From positions 12,454,001 to 12,518,000 of the forward strand of contig JABWDB010000005.1 in the NCBI GenBank assembly GCA_019614645.1: a stretch of 64,000 nt of DNA, given 5' to 3'. The position numbers and the translations under genes were made by a program. This document shows positions 1 through 12,134 of this stretch, piece by piece. The DNA is from Stratiolaelaps scimitus. Taxonomy: Eukaryota > Arthropoda > Arachnida > Mesostigmata > Laelapidae. The number at the start of each line of letters is the position of its first letter. The stretch's first letter is position 1. The notes beneath the pieces were generated by a model. It worked only from the letters and a program-made list of their open reading frames with translations, ran no database searches and was not told the origin of the DNA.

Positions 1-2350
1 TATCACCGTCAATCAAATTCCAAGTCGACCCGGTGTCTCTTCCCGCATGGTCGAGGCATTCTAACAAATACGCGCATTGTCAGTGTTAACCAGATCTTCA
101 TCTGTTGCCCTCGCCGTTGACAACGAACGCGCTGAATACCGAAAACGCACTATCGTAATAGGTAGGCTCACATTTCTAGCCTTCATATAACAACAGCACT
201 AGTAGTAGCAGCAGCAGCGGCACTCGCGGCTTCTGCATGTGTCGCACTGGTGGAAATCCATTCTAGCTTGAGATAGACGATGACGGCAGCATTCGCAGCA
301 GCGATTGCCTGTCCTCCTTCAGTAGTGCTCCTGATGCTCGGCCGCCGAAGCACTTGAGAGAATGGGACACTCAATTCAGTTCAGCTGGCGCTTACCGGCG
401 TGACTGACACTGAGCGATCTGAAGGGGCTGTCACATCAACGTGATGTAATTTGCCGATGTTGACTCGAACCCGCCGCGTCAACGAACCCGTACTGCGGCA
501 AAGGTTATTTACCCAACACGCAGCCGGGCGCGGAGGGAGGGAGGGCCTAAGACTGGGATTTGAGAATGAGACAAATTTACCGAAATTTATATATATATAT
601 ATATTATATATATATATCATATCTGCCCATATATTTTCTGATCCAGTAATGGTGACAGGTGATACGAAAGCGCGATGAGACGCCGCTTGCACGGGTCAAT
701 TTAGGGGGGCTGGATCGTTCAAATGATGAAATCCACCGGTATTTACTCGTTCTCGCTAGGGAAGGCCTGCTGCTGCTGCTACAGATGAAAGTGCGCAGTG
801 TTGTATGCGTTGGCAATAGCACTTGTGGGCCGCGTTTGCGCTTACGAGATGAGTGGGGCCGTCAACCATATCCGAAAGGTTGAACAGGACGAACCGCATA
901 TTGAATGGAGTGTTTGCTCTCATCCACCTAACCCAGAACAGTTTGCCGATACTTCTCGATGAAGCGAGTCACATGTAACTAAGATATTGCATAGACAAAA
1001 GCCAAGTTGCGGTTTTTCGATGTCACATGGACCCATGCAGTTTTGATGTGTATCTTGAATGCTGTTGTTTTAATAGCAATACTTGCAGCGAACGCCATTT
1101 CTTGAGCTGGCTAGCAGTGGCAACCCCATGTGGCAGCGTCGTTGCTTCTAATGTCGTCGATCGAACGGTTTTTATGTTCTGACACAGCTAAATTTTACCT
1201 CGTTAGCACAAGGTCGCAAACGGGACTGTGTTTAAATGTAATACTTCGAGGACGCTTGAAAAAATGGCCGTTGCCGCATGTTCAGACGGGTAAGGCTGGT
1301 CTCGTTTTTCGACACATTACCGGCGAATACCTTCAGAAGGAGAGCGTGTGACATGCATGATGGACTCAAGATTTTTATCTAATATAATAGTTGTCACACC
1401 AAACAAGCGTTTCCTTCGGGTCATTCCAGGAACTCGAGCGAGACACTGGTCAGGTGAAATCGAAAATATAACCGTGGGCCAGTACGCGTTGTACGAGCAT
1501 GTTAAATCACTTTGGTCCAATTAAGCGCACACTGTCAAAGCCTCAAAGCTCCGCTTCTATCGTCAGTAAGCGTTGTCGTTTCCGTGTTGTGTTCCATATC
1601 GCAAAAATGATCATCTCATCGGCTACTCATAAATAGACAGGCTTTCTTGGGGACTTTTTAGTTCAGCCATTTTGCCGATAACCGGCGATACAGATACAGA
1701 TTCTGGCTGAAGGTAAAAGCCACTTAAGCGGGCCAGAGGGAGATGCAACTCCCCCTCTGCAACAAAAGGCCCTTAACAGCGACAGTGGTGTCGATAAGAG
1801 ATGCTTATTTACAGATAGGAACTAGCGCGCAACCAGCTGCATTGAGTCCATTGGAAATAGTCCTCGGAATATATTGCGTATCCCGTTGCCATATCTCGAC
1901 GCGTTTAATCACAATATTCAGATGGCTGACTACGTTCGAAAAAAAAACAACATTTTCTGTCGAATCGAAAATGAGAAACATATCTGCAAAGTTCAGGAAG
2001 CTGTTCTTCAAAGCCACTTCGTCTGAACAGGTGGAATAGCCTCTGAGCGCGATCGTTTCCGATTCTGATTCTAGACAGCTGTAGAATTTCGGGTAGTCAT
2101 TGAGAATGTTGCTCACTGTGCAGAATATGTATAGGCGACGTACGAGCGTATTCGCCTTACAGCAGTATTTGGTGCGATCGAAGCGGTGCAGACCCGAATT
2201 TGAGTGATGCTCACAATGTTCAATAGTCTTCGTTCGTACATAATCTGGATAGGTACTTCGGTGAAGTGAAATCATACGTGTATGGTTATTCGATGTGCTC
2301 TAATCCCTCTTTGTTTTGCATACTGTCTCTCAAATGGACGGTAGTTTCAG
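1..2350. other. 5' flank of TGase A, no gene recognised
   Basis: No coding region that I can support. Holds a split (TA)n tract near 588-620 and short GCA/CTG runs. The missing first exon of TGase A may lie here or further upstream; I found no short ATG exon with a phase-1 donor convincing enough to call. Confidence 0.4.
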
Positions 2351-2548
2351 AAAGCGACATACTCGAGGTTCAGGCAATCGATGCCCAGATCGACGCCAAC
2401 TGCCGAGCCCATCACACCGACAGGTTCTCCGGATCTCGACACGGGATTCTGATCGCGCGCAGAGGACAGCCCATTCAATTGGTGCTACGCCTATCGCGTC
2501 AATTTCGGCCGGATTTCGATCATATTGAACTCGTGTTCACGTACGCCG
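2351..2548 (+). CDS. TGase A exon A1 (N-terminal beta-sandwich)
   Basis: Encodes residues 1-66 of the partial protein, including RAHHTDRF and ARRGQPIQL, matching the conserved start of the N-terminal domain. The acceptor (gtttcag) lies at the same place as in copy B. The exon ends phase 1 at gtacgccg/gtatga. An in-frame ATG at 2266 would extend it upstream, but the shared acceptor argues for splicing. Confidence 0.88.
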
Positions 2549-5500
2549 GTATGAACTAAGATTTTTCTCTCCCTATGAAGATTGTCATTTAATTAAAAAG
2601 CACTCCTTTGTTACACCGGACGACAACGAGCAGTTTTCGAGCTAATCTACAATACTTTGCCTTGAAATGACTAAGTACAATATATATATATATATATATA
2701 TATTTGTATATACTCGTTTTGACTTTAGCTTGAATAGCCAGCGAATAATGATAATATGACTATAATTAACATTGAGCATAATTACATTCCCCTTTCCCGA
2801 GGCGGTGAACACATTATTTCCTTTAAACAAAAACACCCTTACCACTTACAAAGGATGTGTGCACTCGTTTTTATTTTGGCCATAATATTATATACCAGTT
2901 ACGAAAAATCTGTTAACCGTAACATATCTCCTATGGAACAGTACACAGTACAGGTTTCTCTACATCTCTCATATGAGACAATGGTTCACGTACTTCGCCG
3001 TTGGGTAGCTCATCTGCGTAAACAACTTGAGGAGACAGGCTGGAGAGAGAGAGAGAAAAGACAGTCTAGAATGAATTGCAGTGCCGACGCTGTAGCAATA
3101 TACATTGTCGAATTTCTTATGAATCAATTTTGTAACTCGTGTTCGACTCGCTGTTAAGTCGTGGGGAGATTTCCAAACAAAAGAAACATTAATTATTGTA
3201 GCCAGACACTAATATTGTTCAAATATAATACGTATTATTTTGGTGAGACGCGAATGATTTTCCAGCACCCGTCGTTGTTGTGAGCAGTCACCAGACAGAC
3301 GTTCTGACAGCAGTCGTCTTGCGTTACAAGTTGAGGGAATCTATCTGCGCATCTATCTAATATCTAAGCGCATCAAATTAGTGAGGTCACCGAACCAAGT
3401 GAACAAGTTACCTAACAAATTGCGCGCACCGATAGCGCAAATGATGAGCACCACAGTGAATCGGGGGGGCGGGATCAACTATTCGCCACTTACACCATCT
3501 CTGTCGAAACCTGTTTTTTTTTTACTTGCATTGAGGAAATCGATCATTTTGATAAGGATTCTATAGTCACCCAGGTAGTAGACTCAACCGCACGATTCAT
3601 ACCTCACTGCCGTTTCTTTCATGTTCGCTTGTGGGCGGTTGGGCTCCATTACAATGAATAGCGAGCTATAGAAGGCGGGAGTTATTTTTTTCCACAAACG
3701 GAGCAGCTCTGTGCAGCCATATTACTGACAGGCCCGGTAATATAGCTGCAGAACGAGCTATTAGTCCTAATAGCTAATTAACGGGTGGAGAAAGACAAGA
3801 ACTGCGATTGAAATCAGTTGAACGTGTTTTGTTTAATTAATTGGTGCATTCGTTTTCGATATTAATATTCGCCCCTGGTGTGGGAATAGCTGGACCGTGG
3901 ACAAGGAGATCGGGAGAGCAAAGCTACTCTGTATATAGTTCTTGATTGAGGATTGAGAAAATAGTAAAAATCACGTTCGCACAAACTCGTGAAGAAAACA
4001 AACATGGGTATATATATTTATATATATATATGTTCGCGAGTATGTACAGCCAACAACTACGGGTAAATATATTTATACGTAAACGTACGCACGCACAATA
4101 GCTGTCGCTTAAATTAATTCTGTCCTCATTCTTTCTGTAGGTCCGAAGCTATTTTAGCGCTGCACCAACCGCAACCTGTGCAGCCACAGCTTTTGCTTTT
4201 ATCTCCAGTATTGATAACATTCGTATATTTCTGTAGCGTTTACCCTAATCAGTAGACAACCTTGAGTGTGTGTGTGTGTGCCCGTCGCTAAGCAGTCTGT
4301 GCATCGCCGGTATAATGTGAGACTCATTCTGATAGAGCAGTGCAATTGGATGAATGAGTTGCACGGACCTCAAACGTGCCTGAGCGTGTGCGCCGCCTCA
4401 GCGTGACAGCACACGTCTTACTGTACGGCTGAGATAGGTGTTGACGATGACGGTGATAGAGGGACCCTAGCCATTCGCCGCCGCCGCCTCCTCCTCCTCT
4501 ATCTCTTAAGCCTGCTAGTAAAAAAAGCCCGTGGCGCTTCTTAATCTTCTTAATCACTCGAAATGCACACGGCAACATCGGGCGTTCAGAGGTAACCATT
4601 ATATGAACGTTGATGGTCATATCACACGAACAGTGCAAAGATACCTCCGATTATTTTATCCCAGCTCGGCAGGTAGTAGGAAATAGATAGATGTTTGTAT
4701 ATTGTTGCTATTGTCTGCACATGCACTCGTGATCGATTCTGGTCGCTTTTCTGTTTGTGCTCGGTGGCGGGCACCCGCTATTGATAACGATCGAATTGTT
4801 GCGGTTAATTCTGCTGCTGCTGCTGCTGTTGCTATATAGAGGTAAATGTATCACCACCGCCGGCTTCGCAATCTACATGGGATATTTCTACAGTTGTATT
4901 CGATACGATGTTTATTATTTTGTTAATGCGAAGGCAACGACGCCGCCGCCGTCGTCGCCGCATATGACCACGACGACAATATCCCCCGCGGAATATCCCT
5001 CCACCCTGCTTGCCCTAACGGTGTACTGTCATAATATACACATAGTACCGCGGGATTGCGACAGAAAGCTCGTTGTCGTTGTAGTCGCTGCTGCTGCTGC
5101 TGCTACTGCTGTTGTTTCTGATGCGCGCGTGTTTGAGCCAGTCAATTGTTCAGTCATCGTTTGGTAGAGAGTTGTATCAGTTCGCTTTACGTGCGCGGGC
5201 TTTGCTGCGTGAGGAGTCGAAGCCGCCACCAGCAGCAGCAGCATTGTGATTCATGGTAGGGCCTATACGGTGGGTGGTAACCAGCGCATATTAATTAACT
5301 AACGACTCTCATTGACACCAGCGCATTACTATTCCCCCGCTGAAGTCTTGCGGCAGTCAAGTGCGGTTGTTCGGTTAACGTGCATCCAACCGCAAATCGA
5401 ACGGATCGTCCACTGGCGTGTACCATGTACACACTCCTGTATAGTGAATGTGTACGCACGAATGACGCGAATGCACTTTGACATTTCTTATTATTATTAT

Positions 5501-6619
5501 CGTTGTTATTCTTGTCGCATATTCACTAGCTTGCTGTACACACTATGGTGCTATTATCGGTATAACGTTACACGGTTGAATTACCTCTCTGTTCTGAACT
5601 GACAAACCATAGATGTATTTATGTAGGGGGGGGGGGGTCTTAAGGACAATAATAACTGTAATCGGCGAAGACAACAGCATCAGTATAGAAAATAACAATA
5701 AAAAAAACATTGTAAACAGTTTGCCATAGCGATGAGTCGACGAATGTCCAAATAAGTAAATTAGTCCTGCCGTCATTCGTAACAGAGATAGCACTTGTCG
5801 AAATTACACCGAATGAAATACCGAACATATATATAAGATACAGAACGTCTAGCAAACAAACTGCTACAGAGTCAGGCGTACCGCAGGCCGATAACAGCAA
5901 AATGATTTTGTTGTCACAAAGCACACACACACGCACACCATACATCGCTATGCGCCAACTTAGTGATCCGGCGGAGAGCGCGGCCATTCGGGTTTTGTCT
6001 TGAATCGTGTTCAAGTGCTCTTCACTCGTTAGCATACGCAGCGGCAAGTTGCCTCATTGACCGCCGTTGGATTCAGTCATTTGGAAATTTCTGATTGATA
6101 ATACATATATATACTAGGCTAATCTAGTCGCGATGAGAGTTTACACGAAAAAGTCAAAAAAAGTGTGACACAACGAACAGGGATTAGCAAGGGACACGAC
6201 AGTCTACTGTATTTTACAAAATATAAAACAACCTAATAGAAAAATGGTTTTGTAATCATTGTCGTCCCGGTCACCGGGCAGCTCTACAAGCTCACAATGA
6301 CAATGGCAACTAGCGGAAAATTGCTCACTTGGAACGGTGCACGTTTATCGCTGGTTATTATTGATGGCGAGCCAAGTTTGGTATTAGAATAGCTTTATTA
6401 TAGGCTGGCCGATAGAGACGGGAGGAATAAATGAGAATTTAGCCTGTGTCAACAATTGGTTAAACGTCAAATGGGTCATAGCAGTTTTCACTGCAAATTA
6501 TTGATATTGTCGCCCGAAGGTGATACACACAACCCATTTATTTGTGCGTTAGTGATGCGATGACAATTTGGCTTAACGGGACGATTAGTGCCATTGTGTA
6601 GTTTTTGTAAATGTTGCAT

Positions 6620-6653
<34 letters not shown>

Positions 6654-9600
6654 GTCTCACTGGCGTTATCCGCAGGTACCCGTTTCATTCATGGAGAAGA
6701 TGGGATTGAGCGGGTTCCAGTTTCCCGTCGGGTCTCCAGGCATCCGACGCTCTGGAGTGCTCACCTGAGCGAGGCGCGGCGCGATGCCATCGTTCTCGAT
6801 GTAAGTACCGTCTAACGGACTTCAATTTAGCACAAGTCCAGGGACGTCCGTAGTCATTGGATTCGAATGCAAACGAATCATGTGTTTAGGCGTTTTGCCG
6901 ATTTGTGATCTTTGGCAGATTCTCCCGCAAACGAATATTTGTTTCAGGTAAACTTGTCGGCACGCGCCGCAGTCGGCGAATGGAGACTCAAGGTTCTCAC
7001 CCATTTGTCGAGCCGAAGCAACCTGATTGATAAGACGCTCCATTACGATGGACCTATCTACATTCTATTTAATCCATGGAGTCAAGGTAAGGCTCGGTAG
7101 GACAACCTGCCGAGTTGAGCAATCCTCGAAATTGAACGAGATGGTTTTCCCTACGTTTCCACTATTCATATAATGACCCTACCGAAAATTGTACCATGAA
7201 CAAAAACATAAAGCATAAACAACCTTCATTCAACGCCATCCGATAGGATACAGCGAACGAAGTGCATCGTTGCCATATAGAATGTATCAATTCATTGCGA
7301 CACTGATGTCCCCCACAGATGACTCGGTTTATCTACCGGCTGCGAGAGAGCGGGATGAGTACGTCCTCGCGGACACAGGCGTTATCTACTCGGGTCGTAA
7401 GGATCGAATATCGGAGCTCGCCTGGGTATACGGTCAGCATGAGAAGAAAATTCTGGAAATCGTCTGCTTCGCCCTGCGCGAGCTGACCGATCTCGACATG
7501 CGAAAGATGGCAGAGCCAACGCACGTCTCACGAGCCATCTCTAGTATAGTTAACGGACACGTAAGTATTAGGCTGGTTTGTGCGTGTTCTTTTTTCTAAA
7601 TTATCATACTTGTCTAATAACAACAACAGCAACAACAGCAGCAGCAGCAGCAACAACAATAGCAACAACAACAACTTATTGAACTAGCTACTTACATACT
7701 GATTCGGTGCAAATCATTTTTCAAATGATTTTCATTTTAATCATATTTGTATGGACTAACTAAACGAAATTGTTCACCAGCGCTCCATAGTTATATTGCT
7801 TTCATTCGTCGTCAAACGAGCAGAGCGCTGGACGTTAGATTTTACTTCGTTAGTTTCGACTTAATTTGTTTCGTGGTTCGCTTCCATCTCGCGCGTGTTG
7901 ACCGACCTCTACCCGATCTTCATCAACAGCTTGGCCGTGACGGCATCGTAGAGGGCAACTGGTCGGAGAAGTTCCACGACAAAGAAGACAGTCGATCCCC
8001 GTGGGAGTGGAGTTCGTCCGTCGAAATATTGCGTCTCTTTCATAGGAAGCGTTCAGTAGTACGCTACGGTCAGTGCTTCGTTTTCGCAGGTGTCTGCAAC
8101 ACCCTCTGTCGGGCGTTAGGCCTCCCCGCCAGGTGAGTCACCTGAGTGTATTTATGTGTTACGAAGTGCCGTCAACGCGCAACTCATCAGCAGGGCGTAC
8201 CGGTTGCCAATCGTAAGGTGAACGTATACATTACAAATGTAAGGAGGCTGCGAAACACCTCATGGAATTAATTTATGTGAGCGTGCATAGATTTAGTGTT
8301 ATGATGCGTCATCAGCCAAGACCCTATTCCAAGACAGCACTATTCGTTTCAGATGCATCACGAATTATCGTTCAGCGCACGATGTCCACGGAAACCTCAT
8401 TCTCGATTACATCTACAACGAAAACGATGAACTCGTATCGGAGAAACGCAACGACAGCATTTGGTACGGACAGTTCACACTGATAACATATTGAACCCAT
8501 TTCGAATACGCTAGCCCACTTGAGATCCCCACGGAGATATCTTGATGTGTACATCCCCTTCGAGGGGGCTGGGGGGAATCAGATGGAATCATCTCCATTG
8601 AATCACCCCCTTCAATTTCAATCATCTCTGTCTTGTAGTTGTGACGTTTTGCTTCTAACACTAGTCGTACGAGTCATTCATCACTTCAACTAAAGCACCT
8701 GTTAACGATGATGACGAAAGCTCATATCGTCACCTCCGCTGGCACGATCTCTCGCTGAGATCCTATGGGGAAGGGGTCTTCAGGAGCTTAAGTTGCCATT
8801 TGGTCCATGCAATTTCAATAAACTTCATTGGGTTCTGGGTTCAGGTCGTTTCACGTATGGAATGAAGTCTGGATGCGAAGAGACGATCTGCGCGGATCGG
8901 CGCCCGGCGATTTCGACGGTTGGCAAGTCATTGACGCCACCCCCCAAGAACTATCGAACGATGAATTTCGGTAAGCGAATTTCGCCACGTGGTATAGAGT
9001 GAACTTAACTGCCAATGATTCTTTATTTTTTTGTAATCGTTCATTTACGTACATACCTACTACAATCTGTATTTGTTTTGCTTTTTTTGCGTTTGGTTGT
9101 TATTGTTTTTGATCTCTTTCGAAAAAGCTTGCGCCGTAGTTTCTGTTGTTGGCTAATTAGGCTACTGAGCGCACGGAAATTAGCGCGTGACTATGGTCGT
9201 ACACTGCAACTCGTCGTTGTAATATTTACATGTAATGCTGACCGTCTCATCTATGTCACCTTTATTTTTTGACTATTGTACGTACTTCGTTAGTACTCCA
9301 TAGTCCTTTGGTTGGGTGGTCACTGCTCTGATTGTTGGACCTGGATTCACATAGTAGTGTGGTCATTTTGTGCTCCGCTCCGTGATCTCCGTGACAGGGT
9401 GGGCCCGGCCAGCGTTAAGGCTGTCCGGCGGGGTGAGATCGACGTAAAGTTCGATTGCGCTTTTGTGCTCGCGGAGGTCAACGCTGACGTCGTTTTTTAT
9501 CGCCAGGACGCTCGTGGACGTCGCAAGGAAGTCAAGCGCCTGATCGATGAGTAAGTTATGTGTACATAACGAGCATTCAAGTTATAAACATGTGTGACTC

Positions 9601-11099
9601 CTGCTTGATTGCCCATTAACTATCTCTCTGTATGTGGAATATATACACACAATTTAAATAGTAAAAATACCTCATGGCAAATACCCTTAAGAGTACCCTC
9701 AGCTAAGGAGTATACCTTCGCTGTTTTGTGTATCTGAATACATCTTTATTATTATTATTATTAGTAGCAGTGTTACTATTGTTAATATTAATACAATGCA
9801 CAATCAAATCAATTTTAGTATCGGCGTCAACATAAGCACCAAAGGCGTCCTGACTGATGACAGGGTCGACATCACCAATAGCTACAAACCCCCCGAAGGT
9901 AAGTCGTAGTTGAAAAGATCGAAAATTATCGATCCCTACCTAGAAGCGGCTGTGTAGTCTCTCTATTTAGATGCCATTTTATTGTGTATCACTAAATACG
10001 ACCGGGTACGCCTCGAACAACTGCGCAGCGTTCTTATCGATTAGCAGCACCGATCGGAATCTACGCTTCCAGATGTTCGTCGTTGCTACTATACTTTCTG
10101 TTGTCCTTCGATGATTTGCTTCTCTGAAATGATAGGGACACACATGAGGGAGGTACGATCAACGAAAGAGGTTTCATTGAATGTTTTACATTCGAGTGAG
10201 TATTTCCTCGTGTTGTCTCGTCTGCGGACGATTTTCTTGTGAATTTCAAGGAAGCACCGATGAGCGCCTCGTTTATGAGAGGGCCCTACGCCGCCTCCAA
10301 CCTCGCCTGCCGCGCTACACCCGAAGTCCGGCTACGCCCGGTGCGGAATCCGATGTCGTGCTTGAGGTCCAGACACCGGCAGATGATGTGCTTGTTGGAC
10401 GTACGGTCCAGATCCGCGCTGTCGCCAAGAACCAGAACTTCGACAGAAGCTACACGCTTCGTCTGCTCTTGCGAGCCGTTTCCAGGAGCTACACGGGTTT
10501 GAACGAGAGGCTGTTACGGCAGAGAATTTTCCACGAAACCCTTGAACCCCGTGATGGTACGGCGCGTCGTTTGTTAGTCTGCTTCTTAGATAGGATATCC
10601 AACACGGTACATACCTGCTGCGACGCTGAATACGTTAGTTGGAATCGAGTTCCTAAATAGCGGCAAACAGCAATCTGTACCGCTGTCGATAACGCTGATG
10701 TCAAGGTTTTATCGCTCTGAGCCCATCTAGCTACCGGGGAAGAAGATACTCTGCAGAGACTCTACGCATATATTGTATATTTAAATGAATCGTAGAGAAA
10801 TTGATTACGTTAACCGAAATCGCATTTTCAGGCAATCTCATTACCGCCTGATGTTTTCAGCATATCACGCTCAAGAATAGGAAAACATAATCTCACATGT
10901 CGTTACTTCTTGCTTTGACAGCTCTCGAACTCACTCTCGATATAGCGTACGCTGACTACGCGTTGTCTGTACGGAGCGGTGAGCAATTATCGACAATTCT
11001 GCAGGCGGTTTCCGAGGACGGCGGAGACTTCATGGTTACGGAGGAGTTCGGTCTAAGCCTGCCGATAATCACAGTTGCTGTTCGTATAAAGCTCTCTCA

Positions 11100-11135
<36 letters not shown>

Positions 11136-11395
11136 GCAATCAATTTGAATGAGCAATAAATAATTTGTAAAAATATCGTCTCATAAGATTATATTGCTAT
11201 TCTTTTCAGTGTGATTCCCAGCAGAAAGTTGGACGTCCCTTCGACATTAAACTCGCTCTGCGCAATTCGCTGCCCGTCGCGCTCAACAACGCTTACTTTG
11301 CTATCGAGGCGCCGGGCATAACCAAACGAATAAATCTTCCCGTAAAAAGGTAAATTTGTTTCACGCGGGGACTCGAGGCTAACAGAAAATAATCG

Positions 11396-11446
<51 letters not shown>

Positions 11447-11690
11447 CAAAAGTCAAGCATAACATTTGCGCTCATATTTGAAGTATCTAAGAGAAAGCGT
11501 TGAATAAAATAAGTTCTTTGTTGTTAATATCTACGAAAAACATTTCAGAGCACCAACTGCCGGAGAACACTTCGCAGTATCCAGCCAGCTTACGCCGAGG
11601 GGATATGGCCAGCGAACGCTTGTTATTACCTTCTACTCTGACGAGATACCTCAGATATCAACCCTGAAAAGTATTCTCGTTTTACCGTGA
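2351..11690 (+). CDS. Transglutaminase A (tandem copy 1), 13 coding exons resolved, 5' end missing
   Basis: Protein-glutamine gamma-glutamyltransferase: forms isopeptide bonds between Gln and Lys side chains, Ca2+-dependent in this family; arthropod members act in clotting, cuticle and wound cross-linking. Exons are 2351-2548, 6676-6800, 6948-7086, 7319-7560, 7930-8132, 8353-8463, 8845-8970, 9398-9550, 9819-9898, 10251-10556, 10922-11073, 11210-11349 and 11549-11690. Joined in phase they encode 705 residues without an internal stop. Order: N-terminal beta-sandwich, catalytic core, two C-terminal beta-barrels, as usual for the family (about 690-770 aa). Catalytic Cys284 (codon 8074-8076, YGQCFVFAG), His343 (8852-8854) and Asp370 (8933-8935, [11 protein letters not shown]) are present, as are the oxyanion Trp in EGNW and in the W just before SFH. 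The first exon begins inside a codon after a conserved acceptor, so at least one upstream coding exon is missing. Function is from family knowledge; exon borders are read from the sequence and supported by copy B. Confidence 0.95.
2549..6675 (+). other. First resolved intron of TGase A (4.1 kb)
   Basis: GT-AG intron with (TA)n near 2681-2703, 4007-4030 and 6628-6652, CTG/CAG runs near 4811-4830 and 5089-5112, and an oligo-G run at 5626-5637. No embedded gene recognised. The remaining TGase A introns are shorter, the longest roughly 0.7 kb. Confidence 0.7.
6676..6800 (+). CDS. TGase A exon A2 (N-terminal beta-sandwich)
   Basis: Residues 67-108, starting [14 protein letters not shown] and ending IVLD. 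Acceptor ccgcag and donor gat/gtaagt are canonical. Phase 1 in, phase 0 out, same 125-nt length as B2. A (TA)n tract lies just upstream of the acceptor. Confidence 0.93.
6948..7086 (+). CDS. TGase A exon A3 (end of beta-sandwich, linker)
   Basis: Residues 109-154: [12 protein letters not shown] followed by [11 protein letters not shown], the conserved I-LFNPW segment joining the N-domain to the core. Acceptor tttcag, donor caag/gtaagg, phase 0 in and phase 1 out. Confidence 0.95.
7319..7560 (+). CDS. TGase A exon A4 (start of catalytic core)
   Basis: Residues 155-235. Reads [19 protein letters not shown], then GVIYSG, then [14 protein letters not shown] and [13 protein letters not shown]. 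These match the family blocks D-VYL, EYVL, G-IY-G, FGQFE-GIL and V-R-VSA. 242 nt, identical in length to B4; acceptor ccacag, donor cac/gtaagt. Confidence 0.96.
7621..7674 (+). repeat. CAA/CAG trinucleotide repeat in TGase A intron
   Basis: Interrupted CAA/CAG tract of about 54 bp between exons A4 and A5. Non-coding by position. Confidence 0.8.
7930..8132 (+). CDS. TGase A exon A5 (catalytic cysteine)
   Basis: Residues 236-302. Carries the oxyanion-stabilising Trp in VEGNW, the [13 protein letters not shown] block and the nucleophile Cys284 in [10 protein letters not shown]. The residue after Cys is Phe where the family has Trp. Acceptor caacag follows a modest pyrimidine tract; donor ccag/gtgagt splits an Arg codon. 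Confidence 0.97.
8353..8463 (+). CDS. TGase A exon A6 (Ca-site region)
   Basis: Residues 303-339: [22 protein letters not shown], the family's NYxSAHD block next to calcium sites. Acceptor tttcag; donor ttg/gtacgg is short of consensus but aligns exactly with B6 and keeps phase 2. Confidence 0.95.
8845..8970 (+). CDS. TGase A exon A7 (catalytic His and Asp)
   Basis: Residues 340-381. Begins [16 protein letters not shown] with catalytic His343 and the preceding oxyanion Trp (codon split by the intron). [11 protein letters not shown] holds catalytic Asp370. Three codons longer than B7 in the loop between them. Acceptor ttcag, donor ttcg/gtaagc. Confidence 0.97.
9398..9550 (+). CDS. TGase A exon A8 (core, Ca-binding region)
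   Basis: Residues 382-432: [32 protein letters not shown] and EVKRLID, matching the GPxPVxAI--G and F-FAEVNADV blocks of the family. 153 nt as in B8; 32 of 52 residues match B8 by my count. Confidence 0.96.
9819..9898 (+). CDS. TGase A exon A9 (end of core)
   Basis: Residues 433-459: [26 protein letters not shown]. Corresponds to the family's VG--ISTK---D-R-DIT--YK-PEGS block. Acceptor ttttag, donor gaag/gtaagt, phase 1 out. Confidence 0.95.
10251..10556 (+). CDS. TGase A exon A10 (linker and first C-terminal barrel)
   Basis: Residues 460-561: [17 protein letters not shown], then [16 protein letters not shown] and [14 protein letters not shown]. The ER-V--AL segment follows the core in all TGases. 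The donor is placed at gatg/gtacgg because PRD-A-LELTLD then aligns residue for residue with B10-B11; reading on leads into intron. Confidence 0.9.
10922..11073 (+). CDS. TGase A exon A11 (first C-terminal barrel)
   Basis: Residues 562-612: [33 protein letters not shown] and [12 protein letters not shown]. Acceptor ttgacag. The donor aca/gttgct is weak but matches acc/gttagt in B11 and leaves phase 0. A (CT)n/(TA)n tract follows directly. Confidence 0.87.
11210..11349 (+). CDS. TGase A exon A12 (second C-terminal barrel)
   Basis: Residues 613-658: [39 protein letters not shown]. Family block V-L-NPL---L-----EG-GL. Acceptor tttcag, donor aaag/gtaaat, 140 nt as in B12. Confidence 0.95.
11399..11438. 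repeat. (TA)n microsatellite in last intron of TGase A
   Basis: About 20 perfect TA units between exons A12 and A13. Confidence 0.95.
11549..11690 (+). CDS. TGase A last exon A13
   Basis: Residues 659-705 and stop TGA at 11688-11690: [18 protein letters not shown], then [18 protein letters not shown]. Acceptor tttcag. A polyadenylation hexamer follows 42 nt after the stop. Confidence 0.95.
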
Positions 11691-11731
11691 CCCAGCAGCC
11701 CAACACCAACGGGTGGATGAGAAAATATGAC

Positions 11732-11737
11732 AATAAA
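11732..11737 (+). promoter_or_regulatory. AATAAA polyadenylation signal for TGase A
   Basis: AATAAA 42 nt beyond the TGase A stop, the nearest such hexamer. A second one at 12075-12080 would give a longer 3' UTR. Site use is inferred. Confidence 0.5.
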
Positions 11738-12134
11738 CACGCCACAACGAATAGGCGGAAAATGCGTTAAATAGCATTCGAAGCAAGGCTCAGTAAAACT
11801 GCTGACCGGCGGGAAAATTCAGTTTAACAAAAACAAGTGCTAATTCACAAATACATAGTGGACCAACTTTTCGACATGACTGCCAAATGTTCTGGATGCT
11901 TAAATTTGTTTTTTCAATTCAACCCCCGGGGCTCTCGTAACTTCTTCGTGTTCTTATTGGCGTCCGGTGATAACAACTTGTGTGGTGAGGTACACACGGA
12001 GATGTAAAGTGAAGCCTTTCTTGGTTATGATTAATTTGTTTGCTTGCATGTTACCTATATATTTATGTGTTACCAATAAATTGAAGAAAACCAAAAGTCA
12101 GAAAATGGTTTTTAATTACCTTTGAACAATAATA

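Noticed and set aside
2266..2350. Start of TGase A at the ATG at 2266 as an unspliced exon
   Set aside because: The splice acceptor at 2350 aligns exactly with that of copy B, and the upstream peptide has no counterpart in B.
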